A DNA stretch of 64,000 nucleotides. It comes from Rosa chinensis. Its lineage: Eukaryota > Streptophyta > Magnoliopsida > Rosales > Rosaceae. Made by a program: the position numbers and the translations under genes. How positions within the stretch are numbered: position 1 is the first letter of the stretch; each line of letters begins with the position of its first letter. Below are positions 1 through 11,916 of the stretch, in pieces. The notes beneath the pieces are model-generated. The model saw only the letters and a program-made list of their open reading frames with translations, did no database searches and was not told the origin of the DNA. The DNA is taken from assembly GCF_002994745.2 (NCBI RefSeq), contig NC_037094.1, positions 40,727,456-40,791,455 on the forward strand, in the 5' to 3' direction.

Positions 1-3000
1 AGAATGGAAGAGAAGAACTTTTTGACCCACAACAAAAGTCTTTCTTCGAATCATTTTGTCATGGAATGCCTTAGTCTTATCCTTGTAAATTTTAGCACTT
101 TCAAAGGCATCATTCCTTATCTCCTCTAACTCTTGCAATTGCAACTTCCTATGAAGCCCAGCTGCATCCATATCCATGTTGAACTGCTTCACAGCCCACC
201 AAGCTTTGTGCTCCAACTCCACAGGTAAATGGCATGGTTTGCCATAGACAATTCGATATGGTGACATACCTATGGGAGTTTTGTATGCAGTTCTGTAGGC
301 CCACAAAGCATCCTCTAGACGCAAGGACCAGTCCTTCCTGTTGGGGTTCACAGTCTTCTCCAATATCCCCTTAATCTGACGATTAGAGACCTCAGCCTGC
401 CCACTAGTTTGTGGGTGATAAGGTGTAGAAACCTTATGTGTGACATCATATCTCTTCAAGAGAGCCTCAATCGTCCGATTGCAAAAATGGGATCCTCCAT
501 CACTAATGAGAACTCTAGGCATTCCAAACCTGCTAAAGATGTTAGACTTGATAAAATCTGCAACAACCTTAGAGTCATTAGTTCTAGTGGCCTTTGCTTC
601 CACCCATTTGGAAACATAGTCCACTGCAAGTAAGATATAGAGAAACCCAAAAGATGAAGGGAAAGGTCCCATGAAATCTATACCCCAGACATCAAATATT
701 TCAACAGTTATTATATTGGACAATGGCATTTGATCTCTAGGACCTAGATTTCCTGTTCTTTGGCACTTATCACAAGTTAAACAATAGGCATGTGCATCCC
801 TAAATAATGTTGGCCAATAGAACCCAGACTCTAGCACCTTAAACGCAGTCTTCTTAGACCCAAAGTGACCCCCACATGCTTTAGAGTGGCAAAAGAAAGT
901 ATAGCATTATGTTCATGTTCAGGCACACATCTCCTAATCAATTGATCAGAGCAATACTTCCACAAATAAGGTTCATCCCAAACATATTGCTTAACAGTTT
1001 TCCTAAGCCTATCCCTATGAGCACGTGACATGGTATCAGGAATCTTTCTAGAAACAATGTAATTCACAATATCCGCATACCATGGTTCACTTACCTGGAT
1101 TCCAAAGAGTTGTTCATCTGGAAACGTCTCCACCAAAGGGAGAGGGTCTTCTGCGTGCACCAAACGACTCAAGTGGTCAGCTACCACGTTCTCACTACCC
1201 TTCTTGTCCTTGATTTCAACGTCAAACTCTTGCAAGAGTAGGATCCATCTAATGAGCCTTGGTTTCGCCTCCTTCTTGGTCATCAAGTACTTCAAAGCTG
1301 CATGGTCAGTATAAATAATCACCTTGGTACCAAGTAAGTAGGAACGAAACTTCTCAAGGGCAAAAACAACTGCAAGGAGCTCTTTCTCTGTGGTGGAGTA
1401 ATTCATTTGTGCATCATTGAGAGTCCTTGAGGCGTAGTAGATGGCATAGGGCAGCTTTTCCTTCCTTTGTCCCAAAACGGCTCCAACTGCGTAGTCAGAG
1501 GCATCACACATTAATTCAAAGGGCAAGGACCAGTCTGGAGGTAACATGATGGGGGCAGATGTCAACAACTCCTTAAGCTTGTCAAAAGCTTCTTGACACT
1601 CCTTGTCAAAGTGGAAGGGCACATCCTTCTGGAGTAGTTGACATAAGGGTCTCGAAATTTTGGAGAAGTCCTTGATGAACCTCCTGTAAAAACCTGCATG
1701 ACCAAGGAAAGAACGAATCTCTCTCACAGAAGTGGGAGAGGGTAAGTGACGCACAATATCAACCTTGGCTTTATCAACCTCTATACCCCTAGCAGAGACA
1801 ATATGTCCTAGAACTATTCCTTGTTTAACCATAAAATGGCATTTTTCCCAGTTTAAGACAAGGTTAGTTTCAATGCAACGTTTCAGAATTATCTCCAGAT
1901 TATTAAGACAATCATCAAAATTCTTTCCAAAAACTGAAAAGTCATCCATGAATACCTCTATGATTTTCTCAATATAATCTGAAAAGATACTTACCATACA
2001 CCTCTGAAAGGTACCTGGAGCGTTGCAAAGTCCGAAGGGCATACGTCTATAGGCAAACGTTCCAAAGGGGCAAGTGAAGGTTGTCTTCTCTTGATCTTCA
2101 TTAGCAATTGCAATCTGGTTGTAACCAGAGTATCCATCCAGGAAGCAGTAGTAGTCATGTCCAGCTAGGCGCTCAAGCATCTGGTCAATGAATGGCAGAG
2201 GAAAGTGGTCTTTCCTTGTAGTTGCGTTGAGCCTCCTATAGTCAATGCACACTCTGTGGCCTGTTACTGTCCTTTGGGGCACCAGTTCGTTATCAGCATT
2301 CTTTACCACAGTGATCCCAGACTTCTTGGGCACGACCTGAACTGGAGAGACCCACTTGGAGTCAGAAATAGGGTAGATTACCCCACAATCAAGGAGTTTG
2401 ATAACCTCCTTCTTCACTGCTTCCATCATTGGAGGGTTGAGACGACGTTGAGCCTCTCTAGTGGGTTTAGACCCCTCCTCTAGAAGTATCCTGTGGACGC
2501 AAGTTGTAGGGCTGATTCCCTTGATATCCGCCAATGTCCATCCTATGGCGGTCTTGTGTTGCTTCAACATTTCCACCAACTTCTCTTCTTGTGGAGTTGT
2601 TAGTGCAGAGGACACAATCACTGGCAAGGTTTCCTTGTCCCCTAAGTAGACATACTTCAAATGGTCTGGAAGAGGTTTTAGCTCAAGTTCTGGGGCCTGG
2701 ACCACTGAAGGTAAAGTCTTGTTAGTGGATAACTGAATGGACAATGGAGAAACAGACTTACCTATAAAGGGTGATGCCTCAAGGAAGGAGACGTTTTCAA
2801 TGATTTTATCCTCACAAGTGTCTTTCAACTTGTCCTCTGAGATGGTGACGCCTTCCTTTGTATAGCCTACCCCACTCTCAAGGGTAGTGACTAGGGTATC
2901 CTCATGCATAACATCAAACATTTTCTGCGCAAGTTCATCCAAAATGTCAGCAGAAAAACAATCATTAACCTCTAGGGGATACCTCATGGCTTCAAAGATG

Positions 3001-5444
3001 TTAAAGCCAATAATGTCACCATCGAACTCCATTGTAAGAGAGCCTTCATACACATCAATCTTCGTCCTAGCTGTCCTTAAGAAAGGACGTCCCAAAAGCA
3101 ATGGAGTGGAACTTACAGGGGAGTCCTCCATTTCCAATACATAAAAATCAGCTGGGAAGATAAGATGGTTAACCTGTACAAGCACATCCTCCAACAAACC
3201 TCTAGGGTATGCATTGGATCTGTCAGCTAACTGGATGATAACGTTGTCAGATTTAAGTTCCCCTAGACCTAGGGTTTCATAAACAGAGTAGGGCATAACA
3301 TTAACAGATGCACCTAGGTCTAGCATGGCATTCTTAAATCTAGAGTTACCAATAGTACAAGGAATGGTAAAGCTTCCAGGATCCTTACACTTTGGAGGGA
3401 TCTTCCTCTGAATTAGGGCAGAGACATTCTCACTTACCTTTACCACCTCCTTTTCACGGTTTACTCTCCTAGTAGTGCAAAGCTCTTTGAGGAACTTGGC
3501 ATACTTAGGGACTTGCTTGATGGCCTCTAGGAGGGGTAGGTTTACTTGCACCTTCTTGAAAGTTTCCAAGATAGCTTGGTCACTTTCATCCTTCTTAGAT
3601 TGGGCAAACCTGCGTGGGAAGGGCATGCAAGAAGAAGAAGGGTTAGCAATAACCGAATTTGATAAGTTAGAATTATTACCTTTGATTTCCGGTTTTGCCT
3701 TTAAAGATGAGGATGCCTTGGTCTCTTCCTTTGACGTTGCAGGGTCCTTCTCAATACCCAACTTGGTGGGTTCTTGGTCTTCCTCAATCTCTATGCTCAT
3801 TTGGACCTTCTTGGGTTGCTTGGGTGGATCCACAAATGGTCTCCCACTCCTCGTAGTCACAACTGATGCATTCTCCACATTACCTTTAGGGTTAGGTATT
3901 GTGCCACTAGGAAGCTTCCCAGTCTCATGAATCTTGCTCATGAAGTCCACAACTTGGCCCATCTGTTTCTTAAGATCTGCAATATCCTTAGTGTGGGTCT
4001 GTTGTCCTTGAATCAAAGCTTGAGTAGAGTTTGTCAAGGCCTGGGTGGAACTAGTCAAGGCTTCCAACGTTTTGTCATAGTGAGACATTGAAGGTCCTGA
4101 GTTCTGTTGAGGTGGAGGCATGTAGGGCCTTTGAAAAGATGATCCTTGGAATGAAGGCCCTTGAGGACGTTGGAAGTTCCCACCAAGAGGATTCTGAATG
4201 TTATCATTGTTGGTCCACTTGAAGTTGGGATGGTCCCTCCATCCTGGGTTGTACGTATTGGAGTAAGGATCATGTCTAGGACGTTGAGGTCCTCCTTGGT
4301 ATCCTCCTTGATATCCTCCAATAGCATTTGCAGATTCCCATCCTCCATTCTCATTAAGTTGAGGGCACTGATCTGTAACATGCCCTTGCATAGAGCACAC
4401 CCCACAAGCTATTGTTGCACTTGGTCCCTTGGAACTTACCACTTGGTTCATGAGTAGAGTAAGCTTATTCAGTTGGTCCTCAATTGCAGTATTCTTGCTC
4501 ATCTCATGCACCCTACGAGTAGAGTGTCCTACCCCCTCATATTGTTGAGAGTTCAAGGCACGATTAGCTATCAGCTCCTTCCCAACTGTAGGGGACTTAT
4601 CCACAAAAGCTCCCCCAGCTGCAGCATCCAACATTTGCCTTTCCAAGGGTAAGAGTCCTTCATAGAAACATGTGAGTAGGGTCTCATCCTTCATCTGATG
4701 TTGAGGACATTGTGCAAGTAAGGAATTGAACCTCTCATAGTAAGCAGCATAGGACTCATCATGGGCTTGCTCTATTCCACTGAGCTTCTTTCTGAGTGTG
4801 ATGACCTTAGAAGCTGGGAAGTATTTCTCTAAGAAGGCCTTTCGCATTGTCTCCCATGAAGTGATACGTCCTGCAGGAAGTTCATATAGCCAATCCTTGG
4901 CTCTATCAGCTAGAGAGAATGGAAATGCTCTCATCTTAAGAAGGTTCTCATCTGCCCCTTGTGGTTGCATGTTTGCACAAACAGATTGAAATTCTCGAAC
5001 ATGCTTGTTAGCGTCCTCCATATTAAGTCCATGGAAGATAGGGAGCTTGTGCAACAAACCACTCTTTAGCTCAAACTCTGCTTGTCTTCCAGCTGCAGGG
5101 GGAGGGTATACTATGCCTGTAAGGGGTCCTCCTTCAACAGTTGCAGTGGAAAGTTCCCTAATAGATGCCATTCTCTCTTCTTCGACTTCTTCAGGTGGTG
5201 GTGAAGGTGGTGGTGTAGAGTTGGACGAAATCACAGGTGAAGGTGAACGTGAAGGAGGAGATGGACTTGGTGTAGGTGATGTAGACTCCTCAGAACAGTA
5301 GGTCCTCTTCCCTTGTTCGTTAAAGATGTACCCTCTGTGTGTTGAAGGGGAAGGGCTTGTCTGCTCAAGAAGTGAAGGACCCTTCAAGCGAGCGAGCCTT
5401 GCTTCAATTTCCTTTAGTGTAGAGGATCTAAAAGGCTCGGTCAT
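1..5444 (-). pseudogene. gag-pol: gag-pol polyprotein of A0, frameshifted and cut by window edge
   Basis: Capsid, protease, RT/RNase H and integrase polyprotein of an LTR retrotransposon. From the ATG at 5444 the order is: proline/serine-rich N-terminus (about residues 35-95), gag domain (about 110-300), CCHC zinc knuckle [14 protein letters not shown] (about 347), protease with DLGAS (about 709), RT with FMDD (about 1166), RNase H starting near CDASDY (about 1313), then the integrase zinc region. The frame is open to about 895. There an A-run is four bases (891-894) against five in A3, shifting the frame just before the integrase HHCC region. The frame ends at 831 after about 20 unrelated residues. 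Integrase-coding sequence continues out of frame to base 1. The frameshift could be real or a homopolymer sequencing error. Confidence 0.92.
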
Positions 5445-5448
5445 TCAT
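5428..5448 (-). other. six-codon uORF overlapping the gag start (A0)
   Basis: The gag start lies in the string ATGAATGACC. The first ATG opens a different frame of six codons (MNDRAF) that stops at TAG inside gag. The same layout recurs in A2, A3 and, with different codons, in B. A role in setting gag initiation by leaky scanning is inferred. Confidence 0.6.
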
Positions 5449-7146
5449 AGGAATCCTGAACATCATCAAAATTCAAAGAAGTTAGCAAAGTATAAAGTGA
5501 GTTAATTACAAATTAGTGATTTATACATCAACCTTACTATTCACGAGTCACTATTCACAAGTTACTATTCACGACTTTACTATTTATGATTTATACAAGT
5601 ATAAAGAGAAGTACAAATTACAAACTATCCACAATCTTTTCACAAATAAACCACGTAAGAAGTTTATACGAATATAAAATGTACAAAACAACACAATTTA
5701 CAAGTAGAGGTTATGTTCAAGTATCTTATTATCTTTACAAAATAAAGTTAATATCTCAATTGATTACAAGTTGTAAGTCGAGCCCAATAGAAACCACTAC
5801 TATTGGTGAGATACGATCTAGGGATAGTCGTCTAGACATAAGTCACTTCCCTTTGTTTCAGAAGGCTAGATGGCCAGATTAAGAGGTAAGTGAGAGGGAG
5901 GACTCATTTTGGTGACACTACGGAGGCTACTCCCTCATTGAGGTTTAGGCCCCTATTGGCTACTCCCACATTGTGGTTTACGCACGGTTTATAGTATCTC
6001 TGAGATCCAATTTGAACCCATCACCCAGGGTCTCAACCTAAGACACCACCTATATACCCCTTACTCAGCTTGAAAAGAACTCATGTGTTAGACAGTTCTC
6101 CAAATGCTAATAAAAGCCGCCCTCAACTTCAAAAGACCTCAGAAAGGCACTAATGAAGGGTTAAGGCCAATATTAACAAAAGGGCCCTTATCTACTCATA
6201 CGAATTTACACACTTATAATAAATCAAGAATTTAACAATATTTATAATTAATTCTTTACATTTCCTTTGTTTAACAAGATTAGACACCATTTACACAAAA
6301 CTTTCACACAAACAAACAAAACGTCACTATTCACATCTAATTATCTTCTTCTTTTTTTTTTTTCTTTTTTTTTTTTTTCACGAAATTAAGTAAAATTACT
6401 TCTATTCTTTCCTTTTCTTTACAATTATTTTCAACACTTAGGTACGGGAACAGGGAGTCTCGATGTGCAATGGGACTGAAACAGTTACCCTTTTCAAGAC
6501 TATGTTTAATCCAATATACCTTAGTGAATCACAACATTTTCTTTTGTTATAAATACCATTGATTTCGAATTAAATTCCAAGCGGTAAATCAAGAGGACGT
6601 GCGGCCCAAGTATAGTCGTCTAGACACAAAGTCCCTCCTACATCCTTTGGGCAACCTTACTGAAATGGCCAGGTAGGGGAGGGCGACCACGAGAGGTAGG
6701 ATCCATTTTGGCATAGGCTACTCCCTCATTGAGGTTTACGCCCATTTGTAAGCACTTCTGAATCCAAGAACCAGTCATGAGCGTTGTCCCCTTTCCTAGA
6801 CACCACCCCACATAGGCTATACTTACTTGGATGAAAAAGGTCCTAAGTGTGAAGACAGTTCAATGAATGTTAATAAAGGCCGCCCTCAACCTTAAGGGAC
6901 CTGAACTAGGTACCAATAAGGGGTTTAGGCCAATATTAATAAACACGACTTCACCTATTCCTTCTTTAATTTACAACCTACAATTAAAATTCGTATTCAA
7001 CAATATAAATAACAACCTAAGTAATTAATTAACTAATTTTCGACAATTTACAAAATAATTAACAAGTAAAAATTTTTTTTTTTTCTTTTTTCGATCACAA
7101 TATAAACAAAACAAATATTATTCACAAAGTGACAAATGATTTTTCA
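5449..7146 (-). other. long 5' leader of A0 with two diverged repeat modules
   Basis: About 1.7 kb of noncoding leader between PBS and gag. It holds two related modules: one at about 5780-6200 near gag and one at about 6430-6960 near the PBS. Shared blocks include GGCTACTCCCTCATTGAGG, a GCCGCCCTCAAC block and GGCCAATATTAA. Pyrimidine/T-rich tracts lie between the modules (6350-6380) and near the PBS (7075-7090). No credible coding frame was found. Confidence 0.75.
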
Positions 7147-7165
7147 ATCCCCGGCAACGGCGCCA
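7147..7165 (-). other. tRNA-Asp primer-binding site of A0
   Basis: On the minus strand this is TGGCGCCGTTGCCGGGGAT, the complement of the 3' end of plant tRNA-Asp(GUC) including CCA. It lies 5 nt inside the LTR, as in all complete elements here. Confidence 0.95.
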
Positions 7166-8326
7166 AAAATTGATGTCGCTTTTATCGAGCGACCAATTTA
7201 ACCCTGAAATGTCATTAGTAGTATAAAGTAAATAGGGATCGTTCTATTCCGGGGATTGAGGGTACACCTGTCATTATCAAACAATTAAACAATTAAAATT
7301 AAAACAAAGTATAATATTTACAAAAATAAAACAAAATATATACATATTTACGAAAAAGGGGGGATTTTTGATTTTGGTTTTCTATTTTCGAAAATAAAAG
7401 CTAACTAAATAATTAAAAACGCAAAAACATAAAAATATAAATGGAATGTAAGAACAAAGATCAAAGTCGAAACTCATGATTAAAATTGATTCAAGTTCAT
7501 CATTGTTCATCATAGTCATGCAAGAGGAGTTGATCATGTGAAACGTTCAAAAGCAAACAATTTCCCATATTTTACTTTCAATGCTAATTAACCTAAGTGA
7601 AAGCACCTAGATTAATTCTATCAAACATGCAATCAAGCCCTAGAAAGCTAGTCAATCATGTCATGTTTAACGCAATAAACACCTAGAAAGGCTATCAACT
7701 CAAATGTGCAACTTAGTATGAAAAAGTCCACCTAATTGCAATCTTCTTTGATTAAATTCGGTTTTTGTACAAAACCTTTACTACTTATCGATTCAAGAAC
7801 ACAAAACCAAAAAGTTGATTCATGTTCTCAAATTCGTAGCAACAATCACATAAGAACCCTAAATGTTTCGAACCATTCAAGATAATCATACAAAAGATTT
7901 CTATCATGCAAATTTAATCAAACACTCACACAAAAGCAACCATAAATCGTAATATATGAATCTGAAAATTAACAATTCATCATAAAATTTCAGAAAACAA
8001 TACTTGTTCATACATATGTGTCAACTAAGGCAAAACCAACGAAAATACAAAGCAAAGGTACAAGGAGAATCGGATTACACCGTGATGAAGATGAGATGAA
8101 TGAAGTGATGATGTGGTCTCTTGAATTTCGAAAGCAATCTTCAAGGTGGAGGGTGGATGGTGTGCACGGCTTGTCTTCTTCTTCCTTGGCCTTGCTTGAA
8201 CTTCGTGGTTGCCCTAGAGGATGGAGAGGAGCACGGCTAGGCTAGAGAGATTTCTGAATTATTTTCTCAAAGTGTAAACGCAAAAGTATGGAATTTTCGG
8301 AACCCTTGACGTTGAGAAAGTGTAGG

Positions 8327-8336
8327 AATATATAGG
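8327..8336 (-). promoter_or_regulatory. TATA-like box of A0 5' LTR
   Basis: Reads CCTATATATT on the minus strand, just upstream of the block conserved between LTR subfamilies, so it probably marks the end of U3. Confidence 0.55.
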
Positions 8337-9357
8337 GGACGGCCCCTAGGTGTCCAAGCCGTCCAAAACCCTAGAGATGTTCACGGCATGTGCTTGCTTC
8401 CTCCACATAATTTCCTCCAATGAATTCTTGCCACATAAGCCCTATGAGGTGGTGCAACCAATCACAAAATTCCAATATTAATTCCCTAAATAATTCTTGC
8501 CGAAATAAAGAGATAATTTCTGATTTTATGCTTCCAAATTCGGCCAAAACTCTTTAGGGAATGTAGGAATGTATCTAGACTTCTTTTGATCTTTCCTTGG
8601 TCTCCACCTTTTTCTCTTTCCTTAAAAATCTCTAGGGAATATCTTTGCCGTCCAAAACCCTAGGGTTTTGGCGTCCTCCCTTGTTTATCTCTTCCTTTTT
8701 CACGGCAAAACTTCTAGGGATTATCTCCAAGTATTTTCTTTCCATAAAAATAGCCCTAGAGAATCTTCCTAGAAAATCTCCACACATAATTCTGATTTTC
8801 ACGCCACTTTCCTTGTTTTTCTCTTGCTTTGAACGGCAACACTCCCCTAGGGTTTATTCATGCGTCATAAACCCTAAATATATGGGCTTTGATGGGCCTT
8901 TATCCAATTTGCCGAAAATCCAAAGAGTTCTTGGGCCTCGTTGCTTCATCTTCAAGCCTTCTCATTTTCCAACGCAAAACACAATATTTTTCCATTTCTT
9001 TTCATGGTTGCGTTGGAAACTTGCTAGGGAAGCCTTCCTCCATTTTGTAGGATTTCCTGGTTGGACTAGGAAAGCTTGTTTCTTCATTTCTGCTCAAATG
9101 TGTGGGCCATTTTCTCTCATGTTCGTTCGTCTTGATGTTCGCAAGCTCCTCTTTCCATTCATGCGTTCATTTCCACTTTCTAGCTCGGAGGTCCTGAAAA
9201 TAGAAACTATACTTAAAATAGAAACTTTCTAAAAAATGAAAATAGAAACTTACTAAAAATGAAAAATAGAAACTTTCCAGAAATGAGAAATGAAAAATGA
9301 GAAATGAGAAATGAGAAATGAAAAATGAAGACAAAAAATGGAAACTTTCTACAATAA

Positions 9358-9367
9358 GGAACTTTCC
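9358..9367 (-). promoter_or_regulatory. heat-shock-element-like palindrome in U3 of A0
   Basis: GGAAAGTTCC on the minus strand fits the two-unit form nGAAnnTTCn. It sits among repeated GAAAGTTTC motifs that have one base more between half-sites. Function is inferred only. Confidence 0.3.
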
Positions 9368-9471
9368 CAATCAAAGAATGGAAACTTTCCCAAACAGGGA
9401 TTTTTCAAGGAAATGGCGCAGAAAAGTGCAGGGAAATGCAGTTAAAACGTCGCATTAAAATGCTCCTATCA

Positions 9472-11853
9472 GCTGGACATGACTACTATTGTTTTCTGGA
9501 TGGATATTCTGGTTACAACCAGATTGCAATTGCAAATGAAGATCAAGAGAAGACAACCTTCACTTGCCCCTTTGGAACGTTTGCCTATAGACGTATGCCC
9601 TTCGGACTTTGCAACGCTCCAGGTACCTTTCAGAGGTGTATGGTAAGTATCTTTTCAGATTATATTGAGAAAATCATAGAGGTATTCATGGATGACTTTT
9701 CAGTTTTTGGAAAGAATTTTGATGATTGTCTTAATAATCTGGAGATAATTCTGAAACGTTGCATGGAAACTAACCTTGTCTTAAACTGGGAAAAATGCCA
9801 TTTTATGGTTAAACAAGGAATAGTTCTAGGACATATTGTCTCTGCTAGGGGTATAGAGGTTGATAAAGCCAAGGTTGATATTGTGCGTCACTTACCCTCT
9901 CCCACTTCTGTGAGAGAGATTCGTTCTTTCCTTGGTCATGCAGGTTTTTACAGGAGGTTCATCAAGGACTTCTCCAAAATTTCGAGACCCTTATGTCAAC
10001 TACTCCAGAAGGATGTGCCCTTTCACTTTGACAAGGAGTGTCAAGAAGCTTTTGACAAGCTTAAGGAGTTGTTGACATCTGCCCCCATCATGTTACCTCC
10101 AGACTGGTCCTTGCCCTTTGAGTTAATGTGTGATGCCTCTGACTACGCAGTTGGAGCCGTTTTGGGACAAAGGAAGGAAAAGCTACCCTATGCCATCTAC
10201 TATGCCTCAAGGACTCTCAATGGTGCACAAATGAACTACTCCACCACAGAGAAAGAGCTCCTTGCAGTTGTCTTTGCCCTTGAGAAGTTTCGCTCTTATT
10301 TACTTGGTACCAAAGTTACTATCTTTACTGACCATGCAGCTTTGAAATACTTGATGACCAAGAAGGAGGCGAAACCAAGGCTCATCAGATAGATCCTACT
10401 CTTGCAAGAATTCGACGTGGAAATCAAGGACAAGAAGGGTAGTGAGAACGTGGTAGCTGACCACTTGAGTCGCTTAGTGCACGCAGAAGACCGTCTCCCT
10501 CTGGTGGAGACGTTTCCAGATGAACAACTCTTTGGAATCCAGGTAAGTGAACCATGGTATGCAGACATTGTGAATTATATTGTGTCTAGAAAGATTCCTG
10601 ATACCATGTCACGTGCTCATAGGGATAGGCTTAGGAAAACTGTTAAGCAATATGTTTGGGATGAACCTTATTTGTGGAAGTATTGCTCTGATCAATTGAT
10701 TAGGAGATGTGTGCCTGAACATGAACATAATGCTATACTTTCTTTTTGCCACTCTAAAGCATGTGGGGGACACTTTGGGTCTAAGAAGACTGCGTTTAAG
10801 GTGCTAGAGTCTGGGTTCTATTGGCCAACATTATTTAGGGATGCACATGCCTATTGTTTAACTTGTGATAAGTGCCAAAGAACGGGAAATCTAGGTCCTA
10901 GAGATCAAATGCCATTGTCCAATATAATAACTGTTGAAATATTTGATGTCTGGGGTATAGATTTCATGGGACCTTTCCCTTCATCTTTTGGGTTTCTCTA
11001 TATCTTACTTGCAGTGGACTATGTTTCCAAATGGGTGGAAGCAAAGGCCACTAGAACTAATGACTCTAAGGTTGTTGCAGATTTTATCAAGTCTAACATC
11101 TTTAGCAGGTTTGGAATGCCTAGAGTTCTCATTAGTGATGGAGGATCCCATTTTTGCAATCGGACGATTGAGGCTCTCTTGAAGAGATATGATGTCACAC
11201 ATAAGGTTTCTACACCTTATCACCCACAAACTAGTGGGCAGGCTGAGGTCTCTAACCGTCAGATCAAGGGGATATTGGAGAAGACTGTGAACCCTAACAG
11301 GAAGGACTGGTCCTTGCGTCTAGAGGATGCTTTGTGGGCCTACAGAACTGCATACAAAACTCCCATAGGTATGTCACCATATCGAATTGTCTATGGCAAA
11401 CCATGCCATTTACCTGTGGAGTTGGAGCACAAAGCTTGGTGGGCTGTGAAGCAGTTCAACATGGATATGGATGCAGCTGGGCTTCATAGGAAGTTGCAAT
11501 TGCAAGAGTTAGAGGAGATAAGGAATGATGCCTTTGAAAGTGCTAAAATTTACAAGGATAAGACTAAGGCATTCCATGACAAAATGATTCGAAGAAAGAC
11601 TTTTGTTGTGGGTCAAAAAGTTCTTCTCTTCCATTCTCGTCTCAAACTCTTCCCAGGTAAGCTTCGTTCTCGTTGGATTGGACCTTTTGTTATCACTCAT
11701 GTGTTTCCTCATGGAGCTGTGCAGATAAAGAGTGAACATACAAGCAACGAGTTCAAAGTGAATGGCCATCGCTTGAAGCCTTACTATGAGGCATTTGTGG
11801 AACATGAAGTGGAGGATGTACCCCTCCAAAACGTTCCAAACCCTGAGGATTAA
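9472..11853 (+). pseudogene. pol: 3' half of A1 pol: RT palm, RNase H, integrase
   Basis: The frame enters from the A0 insertion point and carries [10 protein letters not shown] and FMDD, RNase H with CDASDYAVG and a YTDH/FTDH-type motif, the integrase zinc region, the DDE core (WGIDFMG, SDGG, GQAEVSN) and the C-terminal domain ending [12 protein letters not shown]. There is no chromodomain. A single nonsense codon TAG at 10390-10392 replaces the TGG (Trp) seen in A2 and A3, between RNase H and the region before integrase. Downstream the same frame is open to TAA at 11851-11853. The N-terminal half of the polyprotein is outside the window, so this copy is dead by truncation, insertion and nonsense mutation. 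Confidence 0.93.
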
Positions 11854-11864
11854 ATGGAGGTACA

Positions 11865-11916
11865 AGTCTAGGCTGAAAGACTATAAACATTAAGCGCTGC
11901 TTGGGAGGCAACCCAA
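11865..11916 (+). other. tandem hairpins after the pol stop (A1)
   Basis: Hairpin 1, AGTCTAGGCTGAAAGACT (11865-11882), starts 11 nt after the stop codon, with a 5-bp stem and loop AGGCTGAA. Hairpin 2, TTGGGAGGCAACCCAA (11901-11916), has a 5-bp stem and loop AGGCAA. Families B and D keep both loops and the spacing with compensatory stem changes. Confidence 0.65.

Larger units (their letters stand above)
1..9471 (-). mobile_element. Athila-type element A0 (family A), left part outside window
   Basis: A Ty3/gypsy element read on the minus strand: 5' LTR at the right, then PBS, long leader and gag-pol running off the left edge inside integrase. By alignment with sister copy A3, about 4.5 kb (end of pol, 3' noncoding region, 3' LTR) should lie left of the window. 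The right LTR end TATCA joins directly to RT-coding sequence of plus-strand element A1, which fixes the insertion point. The right copy of the expected duplication is GCTGG (9472-9476). A0 and A3 are almost identical through LTR, leader and gag-pol. Confidence 0.93.
7171..9471 (-). repeat. 5' LTR of A0 (2301 bp)
   Basis: In the sense orientation the LTR begins TGATAGGAGC and ends GCGACATCA. It matches both A3 LTRs at a constant offset apart from single-base changes; one visible change is a T-run length near 8998. A TATA-like box lies at 8327-8336. The start of U3 (9180-9400) carries many GAAA-N-TTTC motifs, and 9280-9328 holds seven 7-bp units of GAAATGA type. U5 carries CAATCCCCGG (minus sense) at 7249-7258, complementary to the PBS. 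Short open frames in this LTR recur only because the LTR is copied and have no gene support. Confidence 0.95.

Noticed and set aside
3475..3930. 151-codon frame opposite gag-pol (also in A2 and A3)
   Set aside because: Shadow of the real gag-pol on the other strand; conservation follows from the coding strand.
7147..7165. A tRNA-Asp gene fragment
   Set aside because: It is only the 19-nt PBS in the complementary sense beside an LTR; no tRNA body is present.
8018..8245. 75-codon frame in the LTR, repeated in all family A LTR copies (also 21685-21912, 34184-34411, 57764-57991, 59252-59479, 61283-61510)
   Set aside because: It lies antisense to the element, recurs only because the LTR is repeated, and has no domain or start context.
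8645..9232. 195-codon open frame in the A0 LTR
   Set aside because: It spans U3 and is shortened to 127 codons in the A3 LTR copies by a one-base change, with low-complexity composition; not protein-like.
9280..9328. Regular short repeats considered as a CRISPR-like array
   Set aside because: Seven-base units without spacers in a plant LTR; a plain minisatellite.
11851..11871. Stop-codon readthrough or a reinitiated mini-frame (TAAATG) after pol in family A
   Set aside because: The frame ends after five codons and the TAAATG junction is absent in B, so only the hairpins are conserved.
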